DNA of 64,000 bases from Istiophorus platypterus (lineage: Eukaryota > Chordata > Actinopteri > Istiophoriformes > Istiophoridae), in contig CM029111.1 in the NCBI GenBank assembly GCA_016859345.1, positions 9,296,714 to 9,360,713 of the forward strand, read 5' to 3'. The notes beneath the pieces were generated by a model. The model was given only the letters and a program-made list of their open reading frames with translations, made no database searches and was not told where the DNA came from. Positions 1 to 14,511 of this stretch are shown here, piece by piece. The translations under genes and the position numbers were made by a program. Positions within the stretch are counted from its first letter, which is position 1. The number at the start of each line of letters is the position of its first letter.

Positions 1-3000
1 GCCGCACTGTTTGAAGACACACACTGTGCTTGATTTACAACCTGTGGTGATGATTAGGATCAAGGATCCCTAAGTTTTACTGAAACTCTCGTTTGAGAAA
101 ATATTTATATTTTCATATTTTACACTATTTGGTACAGAATTGGATAACTGTTAAATGTTGATGAGGATATAATAATAATTAGAAAAAAATAAAACCTGTG
201 ATGAAAAATAGACAAACAAATTCTTCAGTGAATCCTCAGAATGGAGAGGCAGCAAAAATTAAACTGCTCAGTACTTTACTGTGGGATGTCTGGGATCCCA
301 GGCTGTTACTGTGAGTGTGCAGGATAACACCTGAGGTAATTGGTAATGTTTGCACTGATTTCCATTTGAGTTTGCGGTTTTATTGTTAGATGGGTGTCAG
401 TTATAGACGTGTGACACTATCGATTACAATGGTTGAGCCGCATTTTAAATCGTATAATAGATATTTTTGTCTCATCTTCATGTAAATTCCTGAGAGAATT
501 ACATTTTCTTCCTTAGTGCCTGCTTCACAGTGAGTCATGCCATATAATTACGTTTCCCTGCATGTAAGGCTATTCAGAGTGGATGAAATACTTCAGATGT
601 TTGCATAAATCACCCAGAACATCTGGCTGTATTGTCATATCTGAGATAAGGAGCCATACAAATGATGCTGCGGGTCCATTGTGTTGTCCAGTCCGCAACA
701 TCCAGGAGCAGAGATTTTTTTCAGAGGGGGAAGCTAGAGAGAGCAGAACAGTTTATCCCCTATTTGTATCAGGAATAAGCAGGGGGCAACCCAGTTTGTG
801 AGTGTATGCTAACATGTGTGTCCACTCCAAGAGGGCAGGCCTGGCTAAGCTCAGCATGCAAGATTCCCAAAGATGTGAGCTGCTGCTGAGGAAGACAGTG
901 TGGCTTCCAGCCATCCATATATACTGCTAGATATATGCACACACAAAGCAAAAAGGGAGTTGCTGTGCACGCCATCAACCTGACAGGCCCACATGGAGAC
1001 GAGCACACAGCTGGATCTTGCTCCCAAAACAACCCATTTATTTATCTCAACCCACATATCTGTCTGAGCATGTGGGTAGACAGGCAGTCCACTGTAGGAG
1101 GGGTGATGGTGTCTGTTTGCTGCCTTCATGATGAACATGTGAGTGGGAAGGGGTCTGACAGATGTGGAGAAATGTGTATGCGGTAGATTTCTCAAAATAA
1201 AAGAAGATTTAATGGGATTTTCTTCCTTAAAGGACACTGAATTGACATAAAAATGAAAAACACAGATTCCACCTCCTGAGAAAATTATTACTGACATTAT
1301 CATTTGGCACAATCTTGTTGAGTGATCGATTCTGTTGCGTTAAGCCTAGGAAATGTTATGGTTAACCCTTTCCTCAAAATCACCACAGCAGACAAACACA
1401 CCTTTCTTCTGATCAGGTCACACAGTCATGTGCTCATTCAACCGTGAAATAACTGCCCCATTCCAGTTCGGCGCTCCTAATATACCACAGGATTCCAGTC
1501 TGTGCATGTGCATCTGAGTGTGTGCGTGTGTTTTCATGCGTGTGTGTTTATGTTGGTGTGTGTGTGAACATGCAAAAGAAGCAGAAGGGCATTCAGCACC
1601 TCAGTGGGTGGGATGGGAGGGGGGCAGCTTTACACAGACAAATACACCCTTTGTTGTTGTTTTTTGGCGTGTGTTATGTCGCCTGCTGGAGATAGCATCC
1701 ATTTGGTGCATTTGGTGTTGGAGCCAAATGTGTTTCTGGCCTCTGTTGTAAAGTTAATGGTAATAGCGTGTTAACTCTCACAGTTACAGTGGCACTGTGG
1801 GGGTTATACGTCATTTTTATGTCTGTGTGTGCGTGTTAGAGAGCATGCAAGCTGTTAACCTCTTTCTCCTGTCCATCATCATCCCCTGCTTCCTCGCAGC
1901 GGGGAGTGTGTCACTCAATGTAATGCATAGACAATCCTCTTGAACATGCGCCGGCACACACATCCTCCTGTCATCTGTCATCAACTCTCTGATCCACCAC
2001 AGCTCTGCAGCCGCACCTGGCCAGAAGCCTGTGAATTTTAGACCCGCAGAACAAGGAATGAAGAAAAGTTGACAGAGGGAGAGAGGAAACAGGGAGGGAT
2101 GTGCTTTTATGAACTGGTGTTGGAAATTCCTGTAATGCATCGACGAGGGCCATGAAAAGTACAAGCCATGGTCAGTGAGTCATATTCAGCATTTTGGCCG
2201 TCATTTCTGCCCATTATGATAACACGGTACTGTAGGAAATTTTTCTGACAATCAGCCGAGCCATCATTTTATTGGGCTTATCTAAACCACTTTGCATGGC
2301 GGTAACACCAAAAGTGAATGCACCTGAAGTTTTGAAAGTGTTGAAGTTGAACCAGGAAATAAGTCTGTAAACTCTGATGGATGTTTACGTCAGAAAGTGT
2401 GGGTATTAATTTTAGTTTGCCCTTGTTTTCTGTTCCAAATTAGTTTGGCTGAAGTGGAAATTTGTTCCAAATCTCCCTTTTGACTTTGTTTTAACAATGT
2501 TGCCATGTACTCAGATCTTGTTTGTTACACTTGTGAAAACAAGGTTATTAGTACTGATAGGAAAGATGGATAAAACTATGGAACAAGACCCAAGTTGCAA
2601 TAAACAGTAGTCATCCTCAAGGGAACTTACAGTATGTGTCATACAGTATCTCAGGGTGAGTGCTCACAGACTGCTCATTACAACAATGAATTTTATTCTA
2701 ACTCAGAAATCCATTGGAGAGTTTATGTTGATGGAGAAAAACATTTTCACTGAGTTTTTTATCTAATGGCATTGTCAAGTGGTCTTCTCAGACCAACCAC
2801 CAACTGCTTTGACCTCTGCCCCACAGTGTCGGACTGGGATGAAGAGAGGATGATTCAGTAGATAAACATTTACACCCCTGTCTTACAGCCACTTCAGAGA
2901 CTGATAAAAAGGTAAAAGAGGAGTAGCGCGCTTCGGTATAAATCAGCAGTGGATTAAAAGGAGCGGAGTGAGGTGGATTTTGGATTCTGTTCTGAGGCGT

Positions 3001-6000
3001 CACACTTCAACTGTCTCATCCAGTCTGCCCTCGCTGCTAACCTTGCCATCCTTTTAATATTTCCAGAAATGACTAGGCCTCACCATTCTGATCCGGTGCC
3101 CTTGTGCTGGGTCCGACTTCTTCCCCACCTCCCCCTCCTCATCCTCCTGCCTCTCCCCTTCCTCCTTCCTCTCCCTGAATTAGAGTGCGCACAGGCCCAT
3201 ATCCAATTTCTTTCCTTTAATTAGCCTTCTGCACAGGGAGAGGGATCAAGGGAAAGGGACTGAAAGGGTGTAGGGATGGATGAAAAAGAGATGTAATTTT
3301 TCTGAAGGACCGAACTAATTAGGTATAATTTCATACAAGGGTTATGTCCCACATGTACCGCGCTGTTGTTACTTACTGACTTAATACAAATAAACTCAGC
3401 CACTGTCTCTACTTCTCTCGCGCTCCCTCTCTTCCGCGCTGTATTTTTCTTCCCACACATGCTTAATCAATGGGTTTTGGCCTCTCAGATAAAGCATTTT
3501 CCAACTTTTATTTTAGACTATAATTATGTTAGTGGAATTGTAATGACTCAATTTACCATTTATGAATGTTGTCTATTGTTGCTCCACATCATTACCATCT
3601 GTCCTGAGAAAATGAGATAGTGCCAAATGTGATGAGGCCATGTTCCGCTAATATCTTGTGTCCTCCGTCTCATCCGTTGCCAGATGTCTTTCAGCCCGCG
3701 GTTTCAAGGAGAGCAGTTAGTCTCTTCCCCCACTTCCCATTAGAGTCTGCTAAACAAACAGTCTAATTAAGTGTGGCCTTGTGCGATAGGGTAAGCTTGG
3801 AGCTTTTCACTCTTTGTTAATAAGTTGGCCTGCTCCTCCTACCAAGTGCCAGGGGTCAGAGGAGCCTGCAGTGCAGATTGCCAATTAAACCAAATGGCTA
3901 ACGGCTGCAGCTACGCCCTAACAAGGAATACATCCTTGCACACTCAGGAGCGCAGGTCACGTTCAACCACTCGAAAAGCAATTACACTGCCACTTGCAAT
4001 CTAATGGCATGATCTCTGGCAGGTTTGATCTGCATGCGAGATAGTTTATATGCATATACAAAACTATCCAAGTGTGTGTGGACGTGCAACTTTGGAATTG
4101 AACATGTTTTAGACTCCTTCCACCCATTGGGCATACCTCTTCCAAAAATAGAAATCAATTTTGCTTGCTGTCCTCTCCTCTTATCAGCTTTTAGCTGATC
4201 TCTTTCTCTCTACTCCTCTTCTCACTGCTCGAGCCTATATTTCTTTTTTAAATTGTCCCACCACCATAAGGCTCACCTTCTGTTGCATTCCTGCTTCTCC
4301 ATCCATATTCCACTGTCTCCCTCTCTCTCCTCCTGCGCTGTCCCCCGATGTGTGTTGTAATAGTGTCCTGTGACTATACAGCTCTGATGGAGTCCATGAC
4401 CTCCTCTGGCTGTCACAGTGCTGCTCGAATGGGCCCTCGATTTACCATGTCAATAGGCAGCCAAGTGTCAGTGTGTCCACAGATGAGGTGGGGAGTAAGA
4501 GTTGTTTAAATGCAGCTCAACTGTCTGTGACTCTTTTTAACCCCTGGAAAAGACAGTCTCCCAACTTCACTGCAGTTTTTTTCAAACAATGGCTACATGT
4601 GTTATCTGTTTTCAATGTTCCCTATCAAATGCACTTTATTCCCGACTCCATCTCAACATCTTATTTTTTTGCAACATTCCTCCCTCTCTGCTCTCTCTTG
4701 TCATCCCTGTATGGAACCTCTCCAGAGTTTCATTTAAAAAAGAAATCCCAATCACATCAGTCCCACGGCACTTTGCATGCTCATTGAACATGTGAGATTT
4801 TCACATCACAAACTTCTTCCCTTTCCCCTCTCACACTCACTGAACTCAGGTAAAATTCTGGCTTTGATATATAAAAGCCATATAGCACTATCAAACAATG
4901 CCTCACGCCATGGAAATACATATTACAGATTTATACGGTGCTCAGTCTATTTGGATATTTTGTTTTAGTTTAATGTGACAAGTTTTTGTTTGTGTGTACA
5001 CATAATTTGATTTTCTACCCTTCAACCATAAATAAAAACTGAATCTGACGCTGATTTTCTTAATGTCACTGGCCAGAAAATGAACAAAAGAGATCCCTTA
5101 TAGCCTAAATGTAACCCACTGACTCATGTGCCCCCCTCCTGACATCTTACTGAATGATTCTTTCTAAGAAAGAGGTTGTGGCTAGGATGTTTAAAGTCAG
5201 TCTCTTGTACAACATTGAAAAAACATTTTTAAAAAATTAAGATTTAAAAAAGAATTTGGTTTGGCACCTAGACCTGCTTTTCATTCCTGTCTTTGCTGTG
5301 TGCAAGTGTAGCTATAATCTTCTTAGAGCCCCTTTTTCTTGATATTCTTGTTCTTCTTTTTCCTCAAGTGATTTGTAATTGCGTTAGTCCTTTACTTTGG
5401 TCTTTTGCTTCCCTTAAGTCAAGTGGCTGGAAAACTGGCTGTGACGCTGTGCAATCTTTGTGTACATAATGCCCCTATAAGTCTGCACCCTTTTGACCTG
5501 ATTTTGTTGAAATCCAGTGAGACATGCGGCTGTGGTACCTTATCCGTAGATTAGGAGGGATTTGCCCCATAAGAGTCGGAGATAGAGGCGGCGGGATGTA
5601 GTGGCCTGAGTGCTGCTTTGGTCACAAAGGCTGTAGTACTGAAAGGCAGCAATATTGTGCAGCGATACATGTTAAGCCATGTGATTTTTAGACTATGTAC
5701 AAGCACCTGGGGCATTGTAAGACTTCTGCAGATCTTGACAGTTGCTTTAAGAAACAAACAGCCATCATTTTTGTTAGAGTCCCAATATATTGCCCTAAAA
5801 GCAGGTATTCCTTCCCATTCCACTTCATCTGGTTTTGTCTTGTCCTCCAGTCCTGTTGAAATGCTTTTATGGAACCTTGCCCCAGAAATAGTTGTTAAAT
5901 TGAACTAGGAAAGACAGACGTTAAAATGGAAGCAAGACCAAACTGTTGTCGCGGGAGGCAGCTAAGGTTACAGGGCTGTCAGTCAGAGTTAGTGGGGGCG

Positions 6001-6562
6001 GGCTCTAAACCGTCATCCCCACGATTCAGTCTCGCCCTACATATCAGGTCACTGGTGCTCTGCAGGCTGTGGGTCTTGGCAGGAGCAAACATGCACGCAG
6101 ACACTCATACTTCTGCACACATTTGCACTCTTGTTCACACGAGTACACATTTGAGTCACCCACTCTGGCACAGAGAAAGATTTTCAGCTGGAAAAGATAA
6201 AAATAAACTGTTAAGTTTATATAAACCAAGTAATGTATTTAGTTTGCAGTTAAAACTTTTTGTCTTCAAACGATGGAAAAAAAAAAGCTTTTCAAAATGG
6301 ATCAGCAGAGATTAGACAGATTATAAGAAACTTTTAAAAGTGGTTTAGAGGTCTCCATTATGGGTGATGGCATAGAAAAGCGCATTCTTACAGAGGGATG
6401 TTGGGTGGGATGGACTTCACCTAACAATAATATAATAAATAATAAATAATAATTAAGCATTAGATGATGAAGTTCTCCTCCCTTGTCCTCTCTCATCTAA
6501 TGTGAACATGACCCACAATCCGCCAGTACATTAATGTGAGGAGATGTAATGGAACAGGCGTG

Positions 6563-6628
6563 GTGTGTGTGTGTGTGTCTGTCTGTGTGTGTCTGTCTGT
6601 GTGTGTCTGTGTGAGTGTGTGCGTGTAT
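6563..6628. repeat. Compound TG / CTGT microsatellite
   Basis: Interrupted GT repeat with regular C interruptions (TGTC units), about 65 bp. It produces cysteine/valine- or histidine/threonine-rich chance frames on both strands. Confidence 0.9.
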
Positions 6629-6744
6629 TAATGTGTCCGACATAGAAAGAGAAAAATCGAAGAAGCTGGGGCACTTACGCATGTGCTATTAATGCCCCAT
6701 TGTTAACATGATGTGTCTGTGGGATAATTGGAGTGTGGTTAAGT

Positions 6745-6799
6745 TTGTGTGTGTGTGTGTGTGTGTGTGCGTGTGTGTGTCTGTGAGAGAGAGAGAGAT
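6745..6799. repeat. (GT)n followed by (GA)n microsatellite
   Basis: About 36 bp of GT repeat with one C interruption, passing directly into a short GA repeat. A second, short CA-rich patch follows at about 6967-6990. Confidence 0.9.
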
Positions 6800-7546
6800 T
6801 GCCTGTGATGTCTGAGTGGCTGGGTAATAATAAGGAAATGGTTCAGTGGAGTGGAAGAGCAAGTAGGAATGAGAGCTGGTTTGGCACTGCTATATTGGAA
6901 CAGAATTACTGAAATTATTGTGACACACACCATGAGAAGTTGCAGTGTCAATGTTAACAAGATAGTACACACACAAACACACACACAAACTTAAACACAC
7001 TCCAACAATGACACATATATGGACACACATACTGCAGCTGATTAAATGGTGGTTCTCTATAAGGAGCCCACAGGAGGCTTTCTACTATATTGTGCTGTAT
7101 ATGAAACATCTGGCATCACTGAAAGTCAACATTATGAGAGGTTAATAAAAGAAGACTAATAGTGTTTGAAAACCTGCCACTGATATTGCACCGTGATGTA
7201 TTTACCACAAATACTGGGTAAATGAAGTTGGTTCTAAACCGCCTAATTACATTTATTATTATTTTAGTGATTGTTTGTTAAGAAATTTACTATTGTAGCT
7301 GAAGATAGTAGCCTGCTCAATTAAGTCATGTTGTTGCGTGCTAAAATTCATAGTGAAAAGGGAACAGAAAGAGAAAATAGCGATAAACGCCCATGACAGC
7401 TTCTCAAAAGCCCATCTTTTAATTGCTTGCTTTGTCAGACCGACAATCCATACCCCAAATATTATACAGTATATTAGATTTTTAGTGGGAGCTGATACAG
7501 CTGAGGAAAATTAAAAAAATCTCACAGGTGAGAAGCTGGAACTTCA

Positions 7547-7932
7547 ACATTATGGGAAATGCTGAGAGCTAGACTAGAACATTTAGAAGTGGCATCTACC
7601 TTCTGATCATGTCTGCATGATAAATATAAAGCAGAGGGGATTTTTAATTTAGCTGAATAAGTTTTACGTTTTGGTTTTTGTATGGAATAAACAAACAAGA
7701 TATATGTATGTTAATTTCAAGATGCTACTAGGCTTAGTTTTTTTTTATTTGATAAAGGCTATGTGTTTCCCTCTGGGTATTTCCCTCTGTTTCCAGTCTC
7801 TTTCCTGTCCTAAGCTAAGAGAATCATCTGCTGGTTTTAGATTCGTGTTTACTGCAGAGGCATAAGAAAAGATTCAATTCCCTCATAACTCTCAGAAAAG
7901 ACAAACAGGAATAAGCATATTTCCCAAAATGT
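7547..7932. mobile_element. Foldback (inverted-repeat) interspersed element, degenerate copy
   Basis: The 14 bases at 7547-7560 and the reverse complement of 7919-7932 agree at 13 of 14 positions, so the segment has inverted ends. Inside, the left part (about 7560-7640) and right part (about 7770-7920) resemble the two arms of a repeat that I remember as very common in percomorph fish. Its ends read like ACATTTTGGGAAAT, and the right arm has a TTTCC-CTGTTTCCAGTCT block followed by CTAAGCTAAG. It shares this family resemblance with the segment at 23205-23690. No open frame for a transposase is present, so it would be non-autonomous. The class assignment is inference. Confidence 0.6.
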
Positions 7933-8757
7933 AAGAAAACTGTGAAGAAATGGGTAAAGAATGGGGTTAGAAAAAGAGGAGACAAATGAACAACAATGTT
8001 TGTATGTGTGTTTAGAGTGAAAGGATTAGAGTAAAATGAGTTAAGGGGAAACAGAAAGATTCCCTTGAGATCTTTCGGCCTGGACAAGAAACTCCTGCTG
8101 GGGCTTTACGTGTGTTGATATGTGTATTTGTCTGCATGTGTGCATATTGGCTAAGAAGAGCTCTGATACTCTTTCTCATTTTATCCCAAACTGATTTGTA
8201 CCAGCTGATGTCTGCCATGTTACCTGACAGCGCAGCCTCAGGAAACCATGCAAGAACAAGTGTGTGTGTGTTTTTGTCTGTGTCTGTGTCTGTGTGTGTA
8301 TGTGGCGGGGAGGTAATTGGCATGTCCCCCTGACTGAAAGTCCTGGGCAGTGCAGGAGAGGAGCTGATAGCGCGGCAATTAAGTTGAGAGAGACAGACCC
8401 CCAATCAGCTCAGCATGCTCCAGAGACCCGGAGAGACAGGTAGGACTAAAAGGAGTGAATATAGACACAGGTAGAGGGGATGAGTGCTCCGGGGTGTGAG
8501 CTAATTTGTCTCACTGTTAGACTGAAAACAAGAAATCTCCTGAAGGGCTTGTACCAAACATGACTGACTGTACTGTGCACACCAATCATTCACCCTCCCA
8601 TAGAAGACACCTACTGCTACAGCTGCAGAAAAAAATCTTAGTTTTGTTGCATCTTTTTCAAACTCAACACAGTTTAAAAAGAAGCAGAGTGCTGGCAAAG
8701 TCTCAGGTTTACTTATTTTGCCTGTTGAAATAATCTTTGGAATGCATAGATGATGTT

Positions 8758-8807
8758 TTCTTTCTTTTTTTCTTTCTTTCTTTATTTCTTTCTTTCTTTC
8801 TTTCTTC
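8758..8807. repeat. (TTTC)n microsatellite
   Basis: Imperfect TTTC tetranucleotide repeat of about 50 bp. On the minus strand it reads as a GAAA tract giving a lysine/glutamate-rich chance frame. Confidence 0.9.
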
Positions 8808-9282
8808 TGGATGACAACATATGAGAGCATGACAAACTTAAATAAAATTAATATTTCAGCTGGCTGACAGAAGTAGTACCACCGCCGCTGCTGCTCCCAC
8901 CAATTTGCTGTTTGTAATCATTCATGCTGCTTACAAATCTAACAACTAACTCCCTGTCTGCAATTTTCATTCTCTCCCTGTCTATCTCAGCTTTGAATTC
9001 ATTGGCACATTTCCCTTTTCTTTTCTCGCTCTGTTTACCCCTCAGCTTCTGTGGAGCCTTAACTTTTATCCTTTTTTTTTTTTCAACCAGCTCTCTACCC
9101 ATTCTATAAGCCTATTTCCTCCTCTATTCATTCATCTTTATCTTCTTTTATCCCCTCATCCTGGTCTTTTTGTGTGGATGCAGGGGTGGTGTAGAGCAGA
9201 TTATCAACTAACTCTCACATCGGTCATTTATTCACTTCATTGTTTGCAAAGCCCTTGGTGCTCAAAAACCTTTTTGTGTTTA

Positions 9283-9283
<1 letters not shown>

Positions 9284-9355
<72 letters not shown>
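9284..9355. repeat. (TG)n microsatellite
   Basis: Nearly perfect TG dinucleotide repeat of about 70 bp. The cysteine-valine open frame through it is an artefact of the repeat. Confidence 0.95.
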
Positions 9356-9357
<2 letters not shown>

Positions 9358-12300
9358 ATTCTGTGCCATTGACTGGTTGTTATTTTTGATGTGCTACATT
9401 GCGCAGACATTTCTCCTCTCATGTCACAGAGGCTTATGAGCACTGATACATTTACGAACAAAGTAGGGGACTTGTGTGATAGTCATGGCTTGAGGACAAG
9501 TATTGAGTGCTGAACACTGTGCATCCCATTCTCTCACCAGGTCACAGAGTGAGTGCACCACGTCGATTTACAGACCATGTGTGACGAACACAATGAACTC
9601 TAGTCAGGACAGTGGGCAGGTGTGTGCATGTATGCCTGCCAACTTTTACATAGACTCCGATCAGCTCACCCTGGGAAGTTTAACCTATGTAAAAGGCAGC
9701 CATCTCCTTGTGGTCAAATGCAAAGAGTTATAATGTTAAAGTATAAGGAGCTGGTTACTCTATGGTCAGCAGACCAGAGTTTGGTGGCTCTCTGCCAGAT
9801 TGCCTTGCGGGCTAGCGCCGAAGGTATTTGCATAGTGAACTAAAGGAGGATGACGTATTCTGCTTGTGTAAACAGCTTCTTTGGTTTCAGTCTAGAGAAA
9901 AAAAGATGATGGTAAAACCTGTTCGTCTGATTACTTCAATCACTTTAGGGTTCATTAGCAGACCATCTGGTTTATAGCTTATGGTACCAAATCATCAGTT
10001 TCAAATTGCACTTGAATTCAAAAGATTATATTTTTGAAATTGAAATATATGCAGATGCTTTTGTGCTAACCTGCTAAATTACTAATTTCCTGCTGTTAAT
10101 TCAATGTGCCTTTATCAAGATCATCATGCTACAATGGATATGGAGTGTTTCAGAGCTTTAATATTTTGTACCCAAACATCTGTTAATCTACTTAGACAGA
10201 ACATTTTGCCAGTTACGAGCTAAATGCACACACAAGATAAACACAAAATATTTAAAAGCCTAAGCTGAGAAGTGATGTATTTCTGTTCAGTTAATTCCCC
10301 ACATCATTTTGGATTCTTTCCTGTGTAATACAGAGGACGGTCTGAGAGACAAACTGTGAAGACATTTTAGATCACAGCATGTACTGAGATTTGAAAGCTG
10401 AAGAATAATGTTATTTTTATATGACATCCAAAATGTCTGTAATTCAACATAAATAGAAGAGTACACTCACTCACTTTTATTACACTGAAACACCAGAAAT
10501 CTTAAATTGTGAATCAAAATGCATAAACTTTTAGACTGGATCTTAAATTGGCAGTCTTGGAGGTTCTGGTATATTTGGCAACATCCGTAGTCAATGGTGG
10601 CAACAGCAAATTTGGTTAGTCTTGGGTATTTTTAGGTCTCTAAAAATAATAACTATAAAGAGCATGGTCCTATTTGAAAAGTGACCTGAGATAACCTCTG
10701 TTATGATATGGCACTATATGGATAAAAATGAAATGAACTGCATTGTTTTAACACAACAAGTCAGAGAAATCTGCGGGCAGCACAACAAACTTTTTGTCGT
10801 TTTAACAAAGAAGTCAGGCATAATAGGCCTTTTTTCCATCATTCTGTGAGCAACATTGATCCAATTATTTGCTGCGCATGGCTTAGTCTGCGAACAGCAG
10901 GGCACAGTGAAAGAAGGCTGTTACTTTGCTAGGATTTTAGAGGTGTGCAGCCTTTCACCTGCAGCCTTCATCTAACAGCTCACCGTGGATGTTCCTACTA
11001 GTTCCATTACTTCCTCCTGTATTTTGAGTGTATCAGTTGTCCAGAATTCTGAAAATGACCGGTTTCATGGTTTGTAGAAGCTTTTTTGACGAACAATAGC
11101 AGTAACAGCTAAGCTCACTGAAAAACAAGTTTCTTTTCCTGTGACTATTTTATAATAAAAGACAACTTGTGTTTCACCAGTTAAATGCTTTTAATGTGTA
11201 GCTGAAGCAGTAGGAAACATTCAGCCTGCATTAACAATAACTTGGGCCACAGGCTGAATCACCATTGGAGATAACTAATGACTTAACTGGTTGAAAATTT
11301 TCAAGACTCCCACTTTTTCCTTTCAATTTGAAATGTATTCAATCAATAACAGAGAGAAAAAAAAAAGAAACTAGTTTGACCAATTAACTTTTTGCATTTG
11401 ACCTTTCACAGTATGAAATTATTCAACCAATCTGATCAGTAACAATTTAGCCTGAGCTTTATGCTTGTGGATGCCACTGCCGCGTGAATTTAGATTACAG
11501 TATATGAATATGCATAAAGTTAAGCTCTGCCTGCTTGACTTTTTAATGTAATTGTCCTCATTTCTTGCTCTATCCCATCTGGTGATCATGCAATCCAATA
11601 AGATGCTAATTTTTCAAGTTTGAAGAGTGTTGGTTATTTCACATGGTTTTCTGTATGTGCTGTTTTGTCCATTCTCTTCTTATTAGTTTGAAGTTGGAAA
11701 AGGTTTATGCCTTATATTTCTTTGTACCCTTCAGGATTTAATATTTTCCAGAAAAAAACTATGCTACGGGGGTGATGACAGTGTTCCAGAGCAGTAAAGT
11801 TTTGAGATACACAGCTAGACAATGTACTGAAACTCTCCGAAAGCTCCATAAAGTCGAAGGGAGTGGCAAATTCAGGTGATTTAAAAAAAAAAAGGTTCAT
11901 TACCACCAGCAACCACATGTTCACGTGTTTAAGAGAAACATCAATGAGTATGTTTACATGAACCATGAGAAAGCTGGTTATTCATAGTCCCATGATCCGA
12001 TCATTGGAGTTAAGGTGTGTGTATTCTGGCTAGCATTTAAAGGGTTCTCAAAACAAGGATGCATACAACATATAACTGGAATATTCCACAACCTAAAACA
12101 CTAGAGAACCGAGTTACAAGTTCACTTGTTCAAGCACTCATTGATCTTGTCTGTGCCCTAGTTTGATCAAGCCCTGATAACAATTCCCTTCCTACTGCTT
12201 GACCTACACCTTCTCCTCCTTCTCCTCCCTCCTCCTCCCTTATCGACTGTCAGTGAGATGTATTCTGTCCCGTATCATCACGAGGGACTCGGCTGTGATG

Positions 12301-12630
12301 TGGAGAAAATAAAAGAGTTACGTGATCTCCACAAACTCCTTTCCTCAGTATTGTACTCCCTCTTTCTCCTCCTTCATTTCCTGCAATTAATATTAATGTT
12401 CTACTATGAGGCATAATTTTTCTCCTTTTTATGACTCGTCATCTTACTTATTTCTCTGTTCCTGCATTTACTCTGAGCTTCAGTCCCTCATCCTCTTAAG
12501 AGAGCATGACTATATCAGACCTCTGTATCCCAGTCTTCCTCTTCCCTGCTTTTGTGTGAAAAATGCAGTGAGTTCTTCTGAGCTGTAGTGGATATGACAA
12601 CCAGTGGCCTCGGCTGGAAGAGTTACGTGG

Positions 12631-12632
<2 letters not shown>

Positions 12633-12708
<76 letters not shown>
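12633..12708. repeat. (GT)n microsatellite
   Basis: Perfect GT repeat of about 76 bp, one of the two longest uninterrupted dinucleotide arrays in the window. Confidence 0.95.
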
Positions 12709-12709
<1 letters not shown>

Positions 12710-14279
12710 ATATAAAGTGATGTGTAATTGTATGTTCTCTGACACGGTGATGTGTAATCAATAGGGCTGTCTGTCTCTGTCTCTGAAGTGCGTTGGGAAG
12801 GTGAGAGTAAGAGAATAAAAGTCATCCTGCCCTCTGTGCTGGACCTTCCCTTTTTTTCACTGCACTACCTAAAGAGTGTATGCGAAGGTCGGCCTGGAAT
12901 TTCTCATAACAGCCTTTGCTGATCTCTGCTCTATGCTCTCGGGGTGCATTTGGACTTCTACAATCAGAATTATGAGAGAAGTGCCAGCTCTACCTGTGTT
13001 CCTGGCTACGCTGTGCATTGTGAGCCATAATTGCCCTGAAGTTTGAATCCAGAATTCAGCGTCTGTCCACATGGCTAGTATATATAGACTCTTTGCAGCC
13101 TTATTCAGTTCCACGAGCCAAAATGAGAGCAGACAGGGATTTTACAGATGTGTGGAGAGGCGAGTCCTAATGCTGGCATCGTGAATCACATTCACGTATG
13201 CATGAGCATGCTGGCATTCGCTAACAGATGCAATCATACACAGAGATTTAGTTGGCATTTCCCTCATATGTGTCCTGATGAGAGTTGGTGTGTTGTTATC
13301 TTCGATCAGCATTGTGTGTGTACATTGTATTCTCCCATTTCCCAATCTGCACGATCCTGTGACACTGATAGTTTGTGAAAGGTAAACCTCAGCCCTAGCC
13401 TCTGCATCAATGTCTCATGTCAGAGTGGATAATAGACTGCAATGCATCATGGGAAAAACCCCTAGGGTTCTGGTTTTTATATTATTTTTAAAGCTGCAAC
13501 CAGCTTCCTCTCCCCTTCCCCTGCTCTTTCAAAATGGAGTAATTTCATGGCTCATTCCTGAGGTTAAGACCGGGTCCGCTGGAGTACAAGAGCTGTAAAT
13601 AGCCCTCTGCTTTACCTCCAACATACTATAGGACCAACAAATCTGGATCACCAGTAGATTTATTGGTAGAGCTGGCAGCAGTGGTCTATTTGATGCTATA
13701 TTTGGACTCCAAGTTTAAGGTGCATCACAGAAGCATGAAATCTGCATGATGAAGTTTCACCCTCTTGCAAAGGAATGAGAACGATTCATTTCTTTTTCTT
13801 TCCTCTTTCATATAAAAATTGCATGGCACATAGAAATTTTTTATCTTTGAGCTGATGCCGATGAAATACACCGCAGCACCCTCCCTGTGATGCCTGAAGG
13901 TGGATTAGCCAGACCACTTTCCTCAAGAGAGGATGAGGTGAACACACACACATGAAGTTGATTCTAAGGTTATGAAAAGATCAAACTTCTGCAAAAAGCC
14001 TACACAGCAAAATAGTCCACACGGACTAATTTAGATGCTCTCTTTTGGAGTCAAATGAGTAATGTCCAGTGATGCCATGTTAATCTACTGTGGGATTTGG
14101 CTTGGAACGACCTTCCAGACTGCCGTACCTAACAGCTTAATTACCTTTTCAGAAGGGAATACCTTTGAGATTTAGCAGCCACTCTGCACAGCAGATATAC
14201 TGCTCAGTCAAGAAGGGGTGATATGAGGTTACACTTCACTGCGCTGAGTCGTATTGACCTACCTACCCTCTGTATACAG

Positions 14280-14309
14280 ACACACACACACACACACACA
14301 CATACACAC
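14280..14309. repeat. (CA)n microsatellite
   Basis: Short CA repeat of about 30 bp with one T interruption. Confidence 0.9.
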
Positions 14310-14457
14310 TGACACAAACACCTGTCTGACACTTTGCCCTTGGTTTGGGCATTTCTACCACCAACAGTTCTCTCTCTTTCCTTCTATACTTTTTCTATTT
14401 TATTTAAATCTGAACTTTCCAATTCCTGAGATTTAAAGAATGCACTCTTTCAATGGG

Positions 14458-14460
<3 letters not shown>

Positions 14461-14510
<50 letters not shown>
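14461..14510. repeat. (TA)n microsatellite
   Basis: Perfect TA dinucleotide repeat of 50 bp. Fully self-complementary, so it can form a hairpin or cruciform. Confidence 0.95.

Positions 14511-14511
<1 letters not shown>

Noticed and set aside
851..1312. 153-codon minus-strand frame near the window start
   Set aside because: No recognisable motif and no codon or splice support; it overlaps other equally random frames.
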